Shown here one piece after another: positions 14,132-21,478 of a stretch of DNA of 25,755 bases. A program made the translations under genes and the position numbers. Position 1 is the stretch's first letter. The number at the start of each line of letters is the position of its first letter. The notes under the pieces are model-generated. The model did not search any database. It was not told where the DNA came from and saw only the letters and a list, made by a program, of their open reading frames with translations. The stretch comes from JBBTVO01 sp038063195 (GTDB taxonomy: Bacteria > Patescibacteriota > Microgenomatia > Levybacterales > UBA12049): positions 1 to 25,755 of the forward strand of contig JBBTVO010000032.1 in the NCBI GenBank assembly GCA_038063195.1. Reading direction: 5' to 3'.

Positions 14132-14569
14132 ATGATTTTTCTTGTTTTGCTGTTTGTAATATCACTAGTTCTTCAGGGGTCGGTGACGACTATTCCTCTT
14201 GTTCTAGTACTGCTTTTAAATCTTGCAATTGCTACAAAAAAAACTTCTGTTTTTCTTATCGCGTTTCTGTGCGGCGTAGTCCTTGATATCATGCTTTCTA
14301 ATCCGCTGGGGCAGTCGAGCATTTTTTATTTATTAATTCTTGCAACCGTGTTTCTTTATGAGCGCAAATTTGATGTCCAGACTTTTCCTTTTGTTTTCAT
14401 CTCATCATTCTCCGGAAGCCTGATTTATCTAATTCTTTTTGACGGTCGTTTTATACTCATTCAATCTCTGGCAAGTGCTCTCATTGGTATTATTTTCTTT
14501 TTTCTTCTCATCCAAGCAGATAGATTCCATATACGCAAAAAATCTATAAGTCTTGAATATGAAAAATAA
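14132..14569 (+). CDS. mreD: Rod-shape-determining membrane protein MreD
   Basis: 145-residue, almost wholly hydrophobic protein with about five membrane spans, matching MreD in size and position between mreC and PBP2. Sequence motifs are weak, as usual for the family, but LCGVVLDIMLSNPLGQSSIFYLLI fits the conserved helix pair. It starts 1 nt after the mreC stop and overlaps the PBP2 gene by 11 nt, so all three should be co-translated. Confidence 0.9.
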   Translation: MIFLVLLFVISLVLQGSVTTIPLVLVLLLNLAIATKKTSVFLIAFLCGVVLDIMLSNPLGQSSIFYLLILATVFLYERKFDVQTFPFVFISSFSGSLIYLILFDGRFILIQSLASALIGIIFFFLLIQADRFHIRKKSISLEYEK

Positions 14570-16355
14570 AAATGACGCAATATTTTCCGATTTTATAAGT
14601 ACGAGACAGGCAACGGGCAGACGCAATCCCCACGGAAAAGAATATCATTTAAGAGAATTTTTCCTTCCTGTATTTTTGGTATTGATTGTTGCGGGATTAT
14701 TTGCCAAAACATTTTGGGTCCAAATCATCCGCGGGGATTATTACAGAAACCTTTCTGATACCAACAGGATTAGGACAATTCCAGTACACGCGCCGCGCGG
14801 AGTGGTCCTTGATAGGAATGGTAAGCCTCTGGTTTATAACATTCCCGGGTTTCGGGAAACTGTGAACGGTAAAACAAAAGTTCTGACCAATGACGAAGCG
14901 CTAGTCCTTATCGCTCAGGGGAAAAAAGACCTCGAAGTTGATGCACTCCGATCCTATCCCTACAAAGAAATGTTTTCACATGTCTTAGGATATATCGGCC
15001 AGATTTCGCCTGAAGAACTAAAACAGCCTGAATTCTCAGATTATCTGGGAAACGACCTTATCGGAAAAATGGGAATTGAGGCCGAGTATGAACCGATGCT
15101 CAAAGGTGAAGATGGCAAGGAGCTTGTCGAGGTAAATAGCCTTGGGGAGTCAGTGCGGAAATTGGGGAAGACTGACCCAATTCCCGGAGAGAATATCACA
15201 GTAAATTTGGATTTGAACATCCAAAAGGCTGCATTTTCCGCGATGGAAAATGTCAAGAAAGGAGCCGCAATTGTCTCAACACCCAAAGGCGAAATCCTTG
15301 CTATGATTTCGAAGCCGTCTTTTGACCATAATTTTTTTACACTTGGAGCTACTTATAAAACAGCAACTTCTTCGGGTTATCAAAATTTACCAAGTATTTT
15401 AACCGACGGAGAAAGCCAGCCGCTTCTCAATCGTCCTGTCTCAGGCACATATCCTCCCGGTTCCACATTCAAGCTGGTAGTAGCGTCCGCGGGACTTGAA
15501 AATAAAATTATTGATGAGAATTTCAAAGTAGAAGACAAAGGAAGAATTACAGTCGGCGAGTTTTCTTTCGCCAACTGGTATTTCACGCAATACGGAAGGA
15601 CAGATGGAGAAGTGGATGTAGTTAAGGGTATTCAGCGCTCAAACGATGTTTTCTTCTATAAACTCGGAGAAAAAATCGGAGTTGACAAGATTTCAAAGAC
15701 CGCTTCGGAATTTGGCCTTGGAAAAAAACTTGGAATAGATTTGAATAGCGAGTCGACGGGGCTTGTACCAACTCAAAAATGGAAGCAGAAAGAAATTGGG
15801 GAGCCGTGGTATCTCGGGGACACATACCATTATAGTATAGGGCAGGGGTATCTGCTTACGACTCCGCTTCAGGTAAATACGTGGGCGGAAGTTATTGCAA
15901 ACGGAGGGACTCTTTACCGTCCGCATATTCTTAGGAATGAAAAGCTCAACGAGCCATTGAAGACAGGTTTGTTAAATGATGAAACGCGTTCCTTGATAAG
16001 ACAGGGAATGATAAATTCATGTTCTCCCGGAGGAGTTGCGTGGCCGTTTTTTGATTTCAAAGTCAAGAATCCAAGATTAAAAATAGATAACAAGAATTAT
16101 TTTGAAGCGCCGCAAGCCACCAGTTCTGCAGGTTTTAAAGACTACCGCAAAGTTTCCGTTGCCTGTAAAACCGGAACTGCCGAGCATGGAGGAAAGAAAA
16201 CTCTTCCTCATGCGTGGATTACGCTTTTTGCGCCGGCATATGACCCTGAAATTGTAGTAACAGTTCTATCCGAAGAAAGTGGAGAGGGCTCAAATATCGC
16301 AGCCCCAATCGCGAAAAAGATCTTAGAAGATTATTTTACGAGGAAAAAAGATTAA
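14559..16355 (+). CDS. mrdA: Penicillin-binding protein 2 (class B transpeptidase)
   Basis: 598 residues. One membrane span near 31-51 is followed by the dimerisation domain (RGVVLDRNGKPLVYNIPGF) and the transpeptidase domain. Its motifs are SxxK at 302-305 (STFK, nucleophile S302), SxD at 361-363 (SND) and KTGT at 537-540. PBP2 cross-links peptidoglycan during elongation with RodA, which is not encoded in this window. The open frame has a TTG two codons earlier, but ATG 14559 is preferred; it overlaps mreD by 11 nt. The linker after SKPSFDHNFF, with ATYKTATSSGYQNLP, is longer than usual. Confidence 0.95.
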   Translation: MKNKNDAIFSDFISTRQATGRRNPHGKEYHLREFFLPVFLVLIVAGLFAKTFWVQIIRGDYYRNLSDTNRIRTIPVHAPRGVVLDRNGKPLVYNIPGFRETVNGKTKVLTNDEALVLIAQGKKDLEVDALRSYPYKEMFSHVLGYIGQISPEELKQPEFSDYLGNDLIGKMGIEAEYEPMLKGEDGKELVEVNSLGESVRKLGKTDPIPGENITVNLDLNIQKAAFSAMENVKKGAAIVSTPKGEILAMISKPSFDHNFFTLGATYKTATSSGYQNLPSILTDGESQPLLNRPVSGTYPPGSTFKLVVASAGLENKIIDENFKVEDKGRITVGEFSFANWYFTQYGRTDGEVDVVKGIQRSNDVFFYKLGEKIGVDKISKTASEFGLGKKLGIDLNSESTGLVPTQKWKQKEIGEPWYLGDTYHYSIGQGYLLTTPLQVNTWAEVIANGGTLYRPHILRNEKLNEPLKTGLLNDETRSLIRQGMINSCSPGGVAWPFFDFKVKNPRLKIDNKNYFEAPQATSSAGFKDYRKVSVACKTGTAEHGGKKTLPHAWITLFAPAYDPEIVVTVLSEESGEGSNIAAPIAKKILEDYFTRKKD

Positions 16356-16394
16356 CTGCTAACGGCTAACTTCTCACAACTAACTGCTAATGCT
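16354..16394. repeat. GCTAA word tract after PBP2
   Basis: Near-repeats of AACTGCTAACGGCTAAC and AACTAACTGCTAA, starting in the PBP2 stop codon. Confidence 0.5.
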
Positions 16395-16414
16395 CAGTGT
16401 GTTAAACTTTATTC

Positions 16415-16771
16415 ATGGCTTTTAGATTTAGGAATTTTAAAGTTTATCAAGACGCAAAATCCTTGCATATAGAGATAGCTTTTATGTTAAGCAAATTTTC
16501 CAGAAATTATTATTATCTTTCCGATCAGATAAAGAGAAGCTCGCTTTCAGTGCTATTAAATATCGCAGAAGGTTCATCCAAGCAATCGGATAAAGATTTT
16601 AACAGATATATTACCATTGCATTGGGCTCAGTTGACGAAACTGTTGCGAGTTTGGAAATTGCTTTCGAGCTTAAGATCATTAATGAAGCGCAATTTAATT
16701 ATTTTGAAGAAAAGTATGAAATAATTTCAAGACAACTTGGTGGATTGTCTAAAAAACTAAAGAATAGTTAA
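16415..16771 (+). CDS. Four-helix-bundle protein (S23/IVS family)
   Basis: 118 residues of the four-helix-bundle family first described from proteins encoded in 23S rRNA intervening sequences. FRNFKVYQDAKSLHIEI at the start, LSDQIKRSSLSVLLNIAEGSSKQSDKDF in the middle (the conserved RSSxSVxxNIAEG motif) and the final amphipathic helix are all typical. It here stands outside any rRNA, as in most genomes. Members may act in structural or accessory roles; no catalytic function is known. TAAACT ends 6 nt before the ATG, again leaderless-like. It separates the rod cluster from dprA, with word tracts on both sides. Confidence 0.9.
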   Translation: MAFRFRNFKVYQDAKSLHIEIAFMLSKFSRNYYYLSDQIKRSSLSVLLNIAEGSSKQSDKDFNRYITIALGSVDETVASLEIAFELKIINEAQFNYFEEKYEIISRQLGGLSKKLKNS

Positions 16772-16820
16772 CAGTTAGCCGTCATATGTTAGAAGTTAGT
16801 AGCTAGTCGTTAGAGGTTAT
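16769..16820. repeat. GTTAG/GTTAA word tract before dprA
   Basis: Near-repeats of AGTTAACAGTTAGCC, TTAGAAGTTAGTAGCTAG and CGTTAGAGG fill the gap up to the dprA start. Confidence 0.55.
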
Positions 16821-16824
16821 TTTT

Positions 16825-17922
16825 ATGGAAGAAAGAAATTATTGGTTGGGGTTTTCGATGGCGCCGGGCATTGGTCCTAAGAGTTTAGATTTGCTCGCAA
16901 GGAATTTCGAAAGTTTAAAAAAGGCATGGAGTGCTTCAGAATCGGAGCTTTTACCAATATTAAAGCCCGTGCTCACATCCAAATTTCTGAAATTCCGTGA
17001 TGATTTTGACCTTGAAAGATACAAGAAACAGCTTGAGAAGCAAAAAATTTCATTTATCACCCTTTTGGACAAGGAATATCCGAGTCTTTTAAAATCAATT
17101 ACTAATCCTCCATCAGTGCTTTACGCAAAAGGTGATATAACTTTATTAAATTCTCCTTCAATCGCAATTGTAGGCACAAGACGAATTACAAATTACGGAA
17201 GAGAAATAACCGAATTGTTTGCAAAAGAACTTGCCAGTAGTGGTTTAACAATAGTGTCGGGAATGGCATTTGGAGTAGATGGAGCTGCGCACAAGGGAGC
17301 AATTGACGCAGGCGGCAAAACGATTGCGGTACTTGGCAATGGCGTTGATGTGCCATATCCGAAAGAGAATGAAAAACTTTATGAAGAAATCTTAGACTCT
17401 GACGGACTTATAATCTCTGAATATCCTCCTGGCACGCCGCCCGGAATCGGCACTTTTCCAGCACGAAATAGAATTATTGCCGGTATTTCAGAAGGAGTTT
17501 TGGTGACAGAAGGGGCAGAAGATAGTGGCTCACTTATTACTGCAAATTTTGGTTTGGAGTTTGAAAGGCGCGTTTTTGCAATTCCGGGACCGATAACATC
17601 CAGTCTTTCCAAAGCGCCTCTTGAACTTATTGAGAAGGGAGCGAGATTAGTAACGAGCGCCGAAAGTATACTCAAAGAATTGAAATTCGAAATCCAAAAT
17701 ACTAAATCCGAAACAAATTCGAAATCAAAAAATACAAAATTCAAAACCGAAAACAAAATAGAAAGGAAGATTTTGGAAGTTCTGGAAAACGAAGGTTTGT
17801 ATTTTGATGAGATTGTCAAAAAAACCGGAATCTCATCTCAAATCCTCGGAAGTACGCTTTCGATGATGGAAGTAAAAGGAATTATCAAAAACTCCGGAAG
17901 CTTGTATTCCGTGAATAACTAA
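16825..17922 (+). CDS. dprA: DNA-processing protein DprA (Smf)
   Basis: 365-residue protein that binds incoming single-stranded DNA during natural transformation and loads RecA. An N-terminal helical region (LGFSMAPGIGPKSLDLLARNF) is followed by the Rossmann-type core: SIAIVGTRRITNYG (from about 112), SGLTIVSGMAFGVDGAAHKGAI, IAVLGNGVDVPYP, FPARNRIIAGIS and TEGAEDSGSLITANFGLEF. A C-terminal winged-helix domain starts with ERKILEVLE. Between core and winged helix, residues 288-311 are a Lys/Thr/Asn-rich stretch encoded by an AAATTCAAAAT-type tract. The last 26 codons are repeated at 18478-18557. topA, a frequent neighbour of dprA, follows after 1.4 kb of accessory genes. Confidence 0.96.
   Translation: MEERNYWLGFSMAPGIGPKSLDLLARNFESLKKAWSASESELLPILKPVLTSKFLKFRDDFDLERYKKQLEKQKISFITLLDKEYPSLLKSITNPPSVLYAKGDITLLNSPSIAIVGTRRITNYGREITELFAKELASSGLTIVSGMAFGVDGAAHKGAIDAGGKTIAVLGNGVDVPYPKENEKLYEEILDSDGLIISEYPPGTPPGIGTFPARNRIIAGISEGVLVTEGAEDSGSLITANFGLEFERRVFAIPGPITSSLSKAPLELIEKGARLVTSAESILKELKFEIQNTKSETNSKSKNTKFKTENKIERKILEVLENEGLYFDEIVKKTGISSQILGSTLSMMEVKGIIKNSGSLYSVNN
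17843..17922 (+). repeat. dprA 3'-end direct repeat, copy 1
   Basis: The last 80 nt of the functional dprA. 70 of the 80 align identically with 18478-18557 (offset 635), with one mismatch between 17846 and 17900. Confidence 0.9.
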
Positions 17923-17948
17923 AGATGACAAAGTATATGCTAATATGG

Positions 17949-17954
17949 TAATAT
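17949..17954 (+). promoter_or_regulatory. Possible -10 box of the BrnT/BrnA-like pair
   Basis: TAATAT 4 nt before the ATG, with ATGACA (17925-17930) 18 nt upstream as a -35. The spacing to the start is short. Confidence 0.35.
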
Positions 17955-17958
17955 ATTT

Positions 17959-18237
17959 ATGAATACAACTTTTGAGTGGGATGAAGACAAAAATAGAGAG
18001 AACTTTAAGAAGCATAAAATATCATTTTGGGATGCGCAGAAAGCATTTCTTGATCGGAATAGACTTATATTTAAGGATATAGGTCATAGCGCCGAAAAAG
18101 AAACAAGATATTATTGTTTAGGAAAAATTAAAGGTAAAGTATGCACAGTAAGATTTACATACAGAAAAAATAAAATCAGAATTTTCGGCGCCGGATACTG
18201 GCGCAAGGAAAGGAAGATATATGAAAAGCAGATATAA
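17959..18237 (+). CDS. brnT: BrnT-family toxin
   Basis: 92 residues of the BrnT family (RelE-like ribonuclease toxins of type II systems). The signature TFEWDEDKNRENFKKHKISFWDA opens the protein, then FLDRNRLIFKD, the AEKETRYYCLGKI strand and the C-terminal IRIFGAGYWRKERKIYE. Lengths agree with the family (about 90). The antitoxin gene overlaps its end by 17 nt, toxin first, the normal BrnT-BrnA order. The pair sits between two copies of the dprA 3' end and is the only coding content there. Confidence 0.88.
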   Translation: MNTTFEWDEDKNRENFKKHKISFWDAQKAFLDRNRLIFKDIGHSAEKETRYYCLGKIKGKVCTVRFTYRKNKIRIFGAGYWRKERKIYEKQI

Positions 18238-18460
18238 AGATAATATTTTCGAAGGAACATTTGGGGAAATGATGGCTATAAAGGATTTTTTACCAAAGCC
18301 AAAAGATTTGGTTTTAAATGAAAAAAAGACTAGGGTGACATTGACTCTTTCTCAAAAAAGTTTAAGTTTCTTCAAAAGTGCCGCGAAAAAGCACAATGCT
18401 TCATATCAGGCAATGATCAGAAGATTGATTGATTATTACGTGGCAAATCAAAACGCTTAA
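18221..18460 (+). CDS. brnA: BrnA-like antitoxin
   Basis: 79 residues. The C-terminal half VTLTLSQKSLSFFKSAAKKHNASYQAMIRRLIDYYV is a ribbon-helix-helix DNA-binding domain placed at the C-terminus, as in BrnA. The N-terminal part (FEGTFGEMMAIKDFLPKPKDL) would contact the toxin. Begins inside the BrnT gene (17-nt overlap). The closest alternative is another RHH antitoxin paired with BrnT-like toxins; the role is the same. Confidence 0.82.
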   Translation: MKSRYKDNIFEGTFGEMMAIKDFLPKPKDLVLNEKKTRVTLTLSQKSLSFFKSAAKKHNASYQAMIRRLIDYYVANQNA

Positions 18461-18477
18461 GTTGCTGGTTTAAATTT

Positions 18478-18557
18478 TCTTCGGAAGCACGCTTTCGATG
18501 ATGGAAGTAAAAGGAATTATCAAAAACTCCGGAAGTTTATATTCGGTAACCAATTAG
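18478..18557 (+). pseudogene. Second copy of the dprA 3' end
   Basis: 80 nt matching the end of dprA, open in the same frame from TTC at 18480 and ending SLYSVTN and TAG (18555-18557), where dprA ends SLYSVNN and TAA. Of ten differences nearly all are synonymous. There is no start and no upstream dprA sequence. The TAG overlaps the TTA stop of the convergent gene at 18554-18556, the tight arrangement expected at an original gene junction, so this copy may be the ancestral dprA end. Confidence 0.88.
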
Positions 18558-18964
18558 GGGTGAGATGTGTCTGAATAATCATCTTCAAGTCTATCACTTT
18601 GCAGTACCCATTTCTCGCCTTCATATGAACCAGAGCCAATTTGATTCCATTCTTGCGAAGATTCAGCTTCTTTTCTTTGTTCAGTTTTCCAATCTCGATA
18701 AATCTGTTCCGCGCGTCTTTTGGCATCTTCTTTATATTGAGCTTGTGGCCCTTCCGTTGCACGTAGTAAATCAAATTGTGAAAGAACTATCGCTTCATAT
18801 CTAGGGAACAATTTTCCTAAACGATCTTGCAAGCTTGTCCTTTCGTTAGTTTTTGGATTTAAAAATTTTATTCCTGCAAGTTGGTCCTTGGCAAATAAAT
18901 GTTCGGGAGTATCTTTTATTTCCTGACTTTGTTGCGGTTCCTGGGGTTCTGGTTTGGGCTCCAT
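18554..18964 (-). CDS. Unknown hydrophilic protein, 136 residues
   Basis: No family recognised. The first 20 residues are Pro/Glu/Gln-rich (PKPEPQEPQQSQE), probably disordered. A helical middle (EHLFAKDQLAGIKFL, LQDRLGKLFPRYEAIVLSQFDLLRAT) is followed by a very charged helix (KEDAKRRAEQIYRDWKTEQRKEAE) and a Ser/Gly-rich acidic tail. No signal or membrane span. A good promoter (TTGACA, 16 nt, TAGTCT) ends 6 nt before the ATG, supporting this start. Its stop overlaps the stop of the leftover dprA end by 2 nt on the other strand. Confidence 0.7.
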   Translation of the reverse strand: MEPKPEPQEPQQSQEIKDTPEHLFAKDQLAGIKFLNPKTNERTSLQDRLGKLFPRYEAIVLSQFDLLRATEGPQAQYKEDAKRRAEQIYRDWKTEQRKEAESSQEWNQIGSGSYEGEKWVLQSDRLEDDYSDTSHP

Positions 18965-18970
18965 AAAAAT

Positions 18971-18998
18971 AGACTAGCTTATATATATATGCTGTCAA
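18971..18998 (-). promoter_or_regulatory. Promoter of the 136-residue protein gene
   Basis: Minus strand TTGACA (18998-18993), 16-nt TA-rich spacer, TAGTCT (18976-18971), 6 nt to the ATG. Leaderless type. Confidence 0.6.
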
Positions 18999-19016
18999 TA
19001 GGGGAAGGCTTTAGTC

Positions 19017-19031
19017 CCACCTCGGAGGTGG
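19017..19031. other. Short hairpin CCACCTC-G-GAGGTGG
   Basis: Perfect 7-bp inverted repeat about 28 nt downstream of the AbrB-like gene (minus strand). No T-run; terminator or REP-like role unclear. Confidence 0.35.
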
Positions 19032-19058
19032 ATTTATAGCGGCACCTTGGGAAATTTT

Positions 19059-19220
19059 CTACCAATCTTTGTCTTCGCGTTTGCGGATTATAATTTTCTT
19101 TCCTTTTTTGTCCGGCTCAATCCACACAGAAGAAACGCCATCAAGCCCAATTTCCTGAAGCATCTTTTTATCTAGCGTTACGCAAACCGAATGTCCTACC
19201 CTAAAAACTTTCCTTACCAT
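19059..19220 (-). CDS. Small AbrB/MazE-like DNA-binding protein
   Basis: 53 residues, starting MVRKVFRVGHSVCVTLDKKM and ending IIIRKREDKDW. This is the SpoVT/AbrB swapped-hairpin pattern (VxRVGxSxxVTLxKxxLxEIGL), seen in MazE-type antitoxins and small regulators. The protein is shorter than the 60 residues often used as a gene cut-off and is easily missed. A perfect 20-bp palindrome 24 nt upstream of its start, in the divergent gap before topA, is a natural operator. No MazF-like toxin is adjacent: downstream on the same strand is the 136-residue unknown, which is not MazF-like. It may be an orphan antitoxin or a repressor. Confidence 0.78.
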   Translation of the reverse strand: MVRKVFRVGHSVCVTLDKKMLQEIGLDGVSSVWIEPDKKGKKIIIRKREDKDW

Positions 19221-19244
19221 TTAAGTATGCTTTCGTTCTTAAAA

Positions 19245-19264
19245 CGTACTAACATGTTAGTACG
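19245..19264. promoter_or_regulatory. 20-bp perfect palindrome in the AbrB-like/topA gap
   Basis: Half-site CGTACTAACA plus its exact reverse complement. It lies 24 nt before the AbrB-like ATG and 78 nt before topA. It shares the outer TACTAA...TTAGTA with the 24-bp palindromes at 11089 and 21794, with a shorter centre. Confidence 0.7.
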
Positions 19265-19305
19265 CAATAAATAATAACATATCTCTTAATACTTGACAAG
19301 GTGTT

Positions 19306-19311
19306 TATAAT
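19306..19311 (+). promoter_or_regulatory. -10 box of topA
   Basis: TATAAT, giving a leader of about 25 nt that contains TGGAG (19327-19331) as a Shine-Dalgarno at a rather long 11-nt spacing. The TTGACA at 19293 is only 7 nt away and cannot be its -35 partner. Confidence 0.45.
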
Positions 19312-19342
19312 GTAAACTAAAATGAATGGAGTTTAGAATTTT

Positions 19343-21478
19343 ATGAAGAATTTAATTATTGTCGAATCTCCTACAAAAGCGCGGACCATAGGAAAGTTTC
19401 TTGGGAAAGATTATGAGATAAAGGCTTCAATGGGACATATTATGGACCTTCCCAAAAGCAAACTTGGTGTTGATGAGAAGACTCTTGAACCTCAATATGA
19501 AGTGGTATCTGAGAAGAGAATGATAATTGCCGATCTTAAAGATTCAAGCAAACATGCAGATGCAATAATTCTTGCGACTGACCCTGATAGGGAGGGAGAG
19601 GCTATCGCTTCGCATATCAAAGATATGCTTGCTCAAGATAAAAAATTAAATATAAAAAATAAAAAATTATTGAGGATTGTCTTTCATGAGATTACAAAAG
19701 AAGCGATTGAAGAGGCTCTTAAGAATCCGCGCGAAATTGATGAAGCGCTCGTAGATGCGCAGACTGCAAGAAGAGTTTTGGACAGATTGGTAGGATACAA
19801 AATTTCACCTGTCTTGTGGCAAAAAGTAAGGCGCGGTTTGTCAGCCGGGCGCGTGCAGTCAGTAGCTCTTAGATTAATAGTTGAAAGGGAGCGAGAAATT
19901 GAGAAGTTTAAGAAAGAGAAATATTGGAGTATCCATGCGATTTTTGAGAAAGAGAAGAAGGAAGCTGAATTCGAACTGATAGAAATAAATGGAGAAAAAT
20001 TAGAAACCCAAGAGACATTTGATTTATATGACGGGCAATACAGGATTACCAAGTCTACAATTGACAGTCTCAAAAAAGCCCAGAAAATTGTCGAGGATCT
20101 TAATAGTAAGAAGTTTACAGTCGCAGAAATTCTTCAAAAAGAAATAAAAAGGAGTCCTTATCCGCCTTATACCACCTCTACTCTTCAGCAGGATGCAAGC
20201 AGAAGGCTTGGATTTGCGGGCCGGCGCACGATGAGCCTTGCACAAAAACTTTACGAAGAAGGTTATATTACTTATCACAGGACTGACTCGGTAAATATGG
20301 CGGGAAGCGCGGTGGCGCAAATTAGGAGTTTTGTAGAATCACAATTTGGGAAAAGATATTTATCTCCTACCGTGCGGGTTTATAAAACCAAACAGAAGCT
20401 TGCGCAGGAAGCGCACGAAGCGATAAGGCCGACGAACGCTGTAGCTACTGTGGAGAAGGTGAGTAGAGATTTGGGAAGAGATTACGGCAGGCTTTATGAA
20501 ATCATCTGGGCAAGAGCAGTCGCTACGCAGATGGCAGATGCGATTACCGAATCAACGACGGTATTTGTAACTTCTAACGAAAAACAACTAACTTCTAACA
20601 ACCCAAAAGTTAGCAGTGAGAAGCCAGAAGTTAGCAGTTATTTATTGAAGGCAAATGGTTCGGTCCTTATTTTCGATGGGTTTTTGAAACTTACCCCGCA
20701 GGTTTTAAATGACAATATACTTCCAGACTTTGATAAAGATGAGAAACTTTCAGCGAAAAACATTTCCGAAAAAGAGCATGAGACTTTGTCGCCGCCTCGG
20801 TACAACGAAGCATCCTTGATCGCGACACTGGAAGAAAAAGGAATAGGCCGGCCTTCAACTTACGCGACAATTGTTTCGACGATTGAGGGGCGAAAATACA
20901 TAGAAAGAGAAGAAGCAAGATTTAAACCGACTCCTATAGGAATTGCCGTAAATGATTTTTTGGTAGCTAATTTTTCAACAATTGATGATATTCCTTTCAC
21001 GGCTGAGATGGAAGACCAGCTCGATGCAATTGCCAATGAGAAGAAGGAATGGAATCCGATGATTAAAAATTTTTACGAGGAATTAACTAAAAGCTTGGAA
21101 GCTGTAAAAGGAGCTGATAGAGTCAAAATTGCTACAGAAGAAGTTGATGAAAAATGTCCCAAATGCGGGTCTCCTCTTGTAATAAGATACGGAAAATTTG
21201 GGAAATTTCTTTCATGCAGTACATTTCCTGCTTGTGATTTTACCAAGCCATTTGTTGAGGAGCTTGGTATTCCGTGTCCCAAAGATGGCGATAAAGGTGG
21301 ACAGGTAATCCTGCGAAATACCAAAAAAGGAAGGAAGTTTTATGGATGCTCAAACTATCCGAAGTGTGATTTCGCCAGTTGGAAAAAGCCAACTACTGAG
21401 CATGTTGAGCGAAGCGAAATCCCGAATGGCAACGACCATCGGGAGAAGCTAGAGGATGTTAAAAAATACAGACAATGA
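19343..21478 (+). CDS. topA: DNA topoisomerase I
   Basis: 711-residue type IA topoisomerase that relaxes negative supercoils. The TOPRIM domain opens with IVESPTKARTIGKFLG and holds the metal-binding DPDREGEA. The catalytic tyrosine is Y311 in GYITYHRTDSVNM. Two C-terminal zinc ribbons start near 605 (CPKCGSPLVI...CDF) and 644 (CPKDG...CSNYPKCDF; the first pair is CPKD, so one Cys is lacking). Three stretches look inserted: about 99-110 (DKKLNIKNKKLL), 412-432 (a Ser/Asn/Lys stretch encoded by GTTAGCAGT words) and the last 25 residues after the second zinc ribbon (TEHVERSEIPNGNDHRE), encoded by a hairpin-forming sequence. Stop overlaps the next gene by 4 nt (ATGA). Confidence 0.97.
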   Translation: MKNLIIVESPTKARTIGKFLGKDYEIKASMGHIMDLPKSKLGVDEKTLEPQYEVVSEKRMIIADLKDSSKHADAIILATDPDREGEAIASHIKDMLAQDKKLNIKNKKLLRIVFHEITKEAIEEALKNPREIDEALVDAQTARRVLDRLVGYKISPVLWQKVRRGLSAGRVQSVALRLIVEREREIEKFKKEKYWSIHAIFEKEKKEAEFELIEINGEKLETQETFDLYDGQYRITKSTIDSLKKAQKIVEDLNSKKFTVAEILQKEIKRSPYPPYTTSTLQQDASRRLGFAGRRTMSLAQKLYEEGYITYHRTDSVNMAGSAVAQIRSFVESQFGKRYLSPTVRVYKTKQKLAQEAHEAIRPTNAVATVEKVSRDLGRDYGRLYEIIWARAVATQMADAITESTTVFVTSNEKQLTSNNPKVSSEKPEVSSYLLKANGSVLIFDGFLKLTPQVLNDNILPDFDKDEKLSAKNISEKEHETLSPPRYNEASLIATLEEKGIGRPSTYATIVSTIEGRKYIEREEARFKPTPIGIAVNDFLVANFSTIDDIPFTAEMEDQLDAIANEKKEWNPMIKNFYEELTKSLEAVKGADRVKIATEEVDEKCPKCGSPLVIRYGKFGKFLSCSTFPACDFTKPFVEELGIPCPKDGDKGGQVILRNTKKGRKFYGCSNYPKCDFASWKKPTTEHVERSEIPNGNDHREKLEDVKKYRQ

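Noticed and set aside
19293..19311. TTGACA plus TATAAT before topA as a promoter pair
   Set aside because: Only 7 nt separate them, so they cannot act as one -35/-10 pair. TATAAT alone is kept as a candidate.
5611..21478. UGA recoding to Gly or Trp, as in some CPR phyla
   Set aside because: TGA ends the kinase-like gene, mreC and topA exactly where family lengths and overlaps predict.
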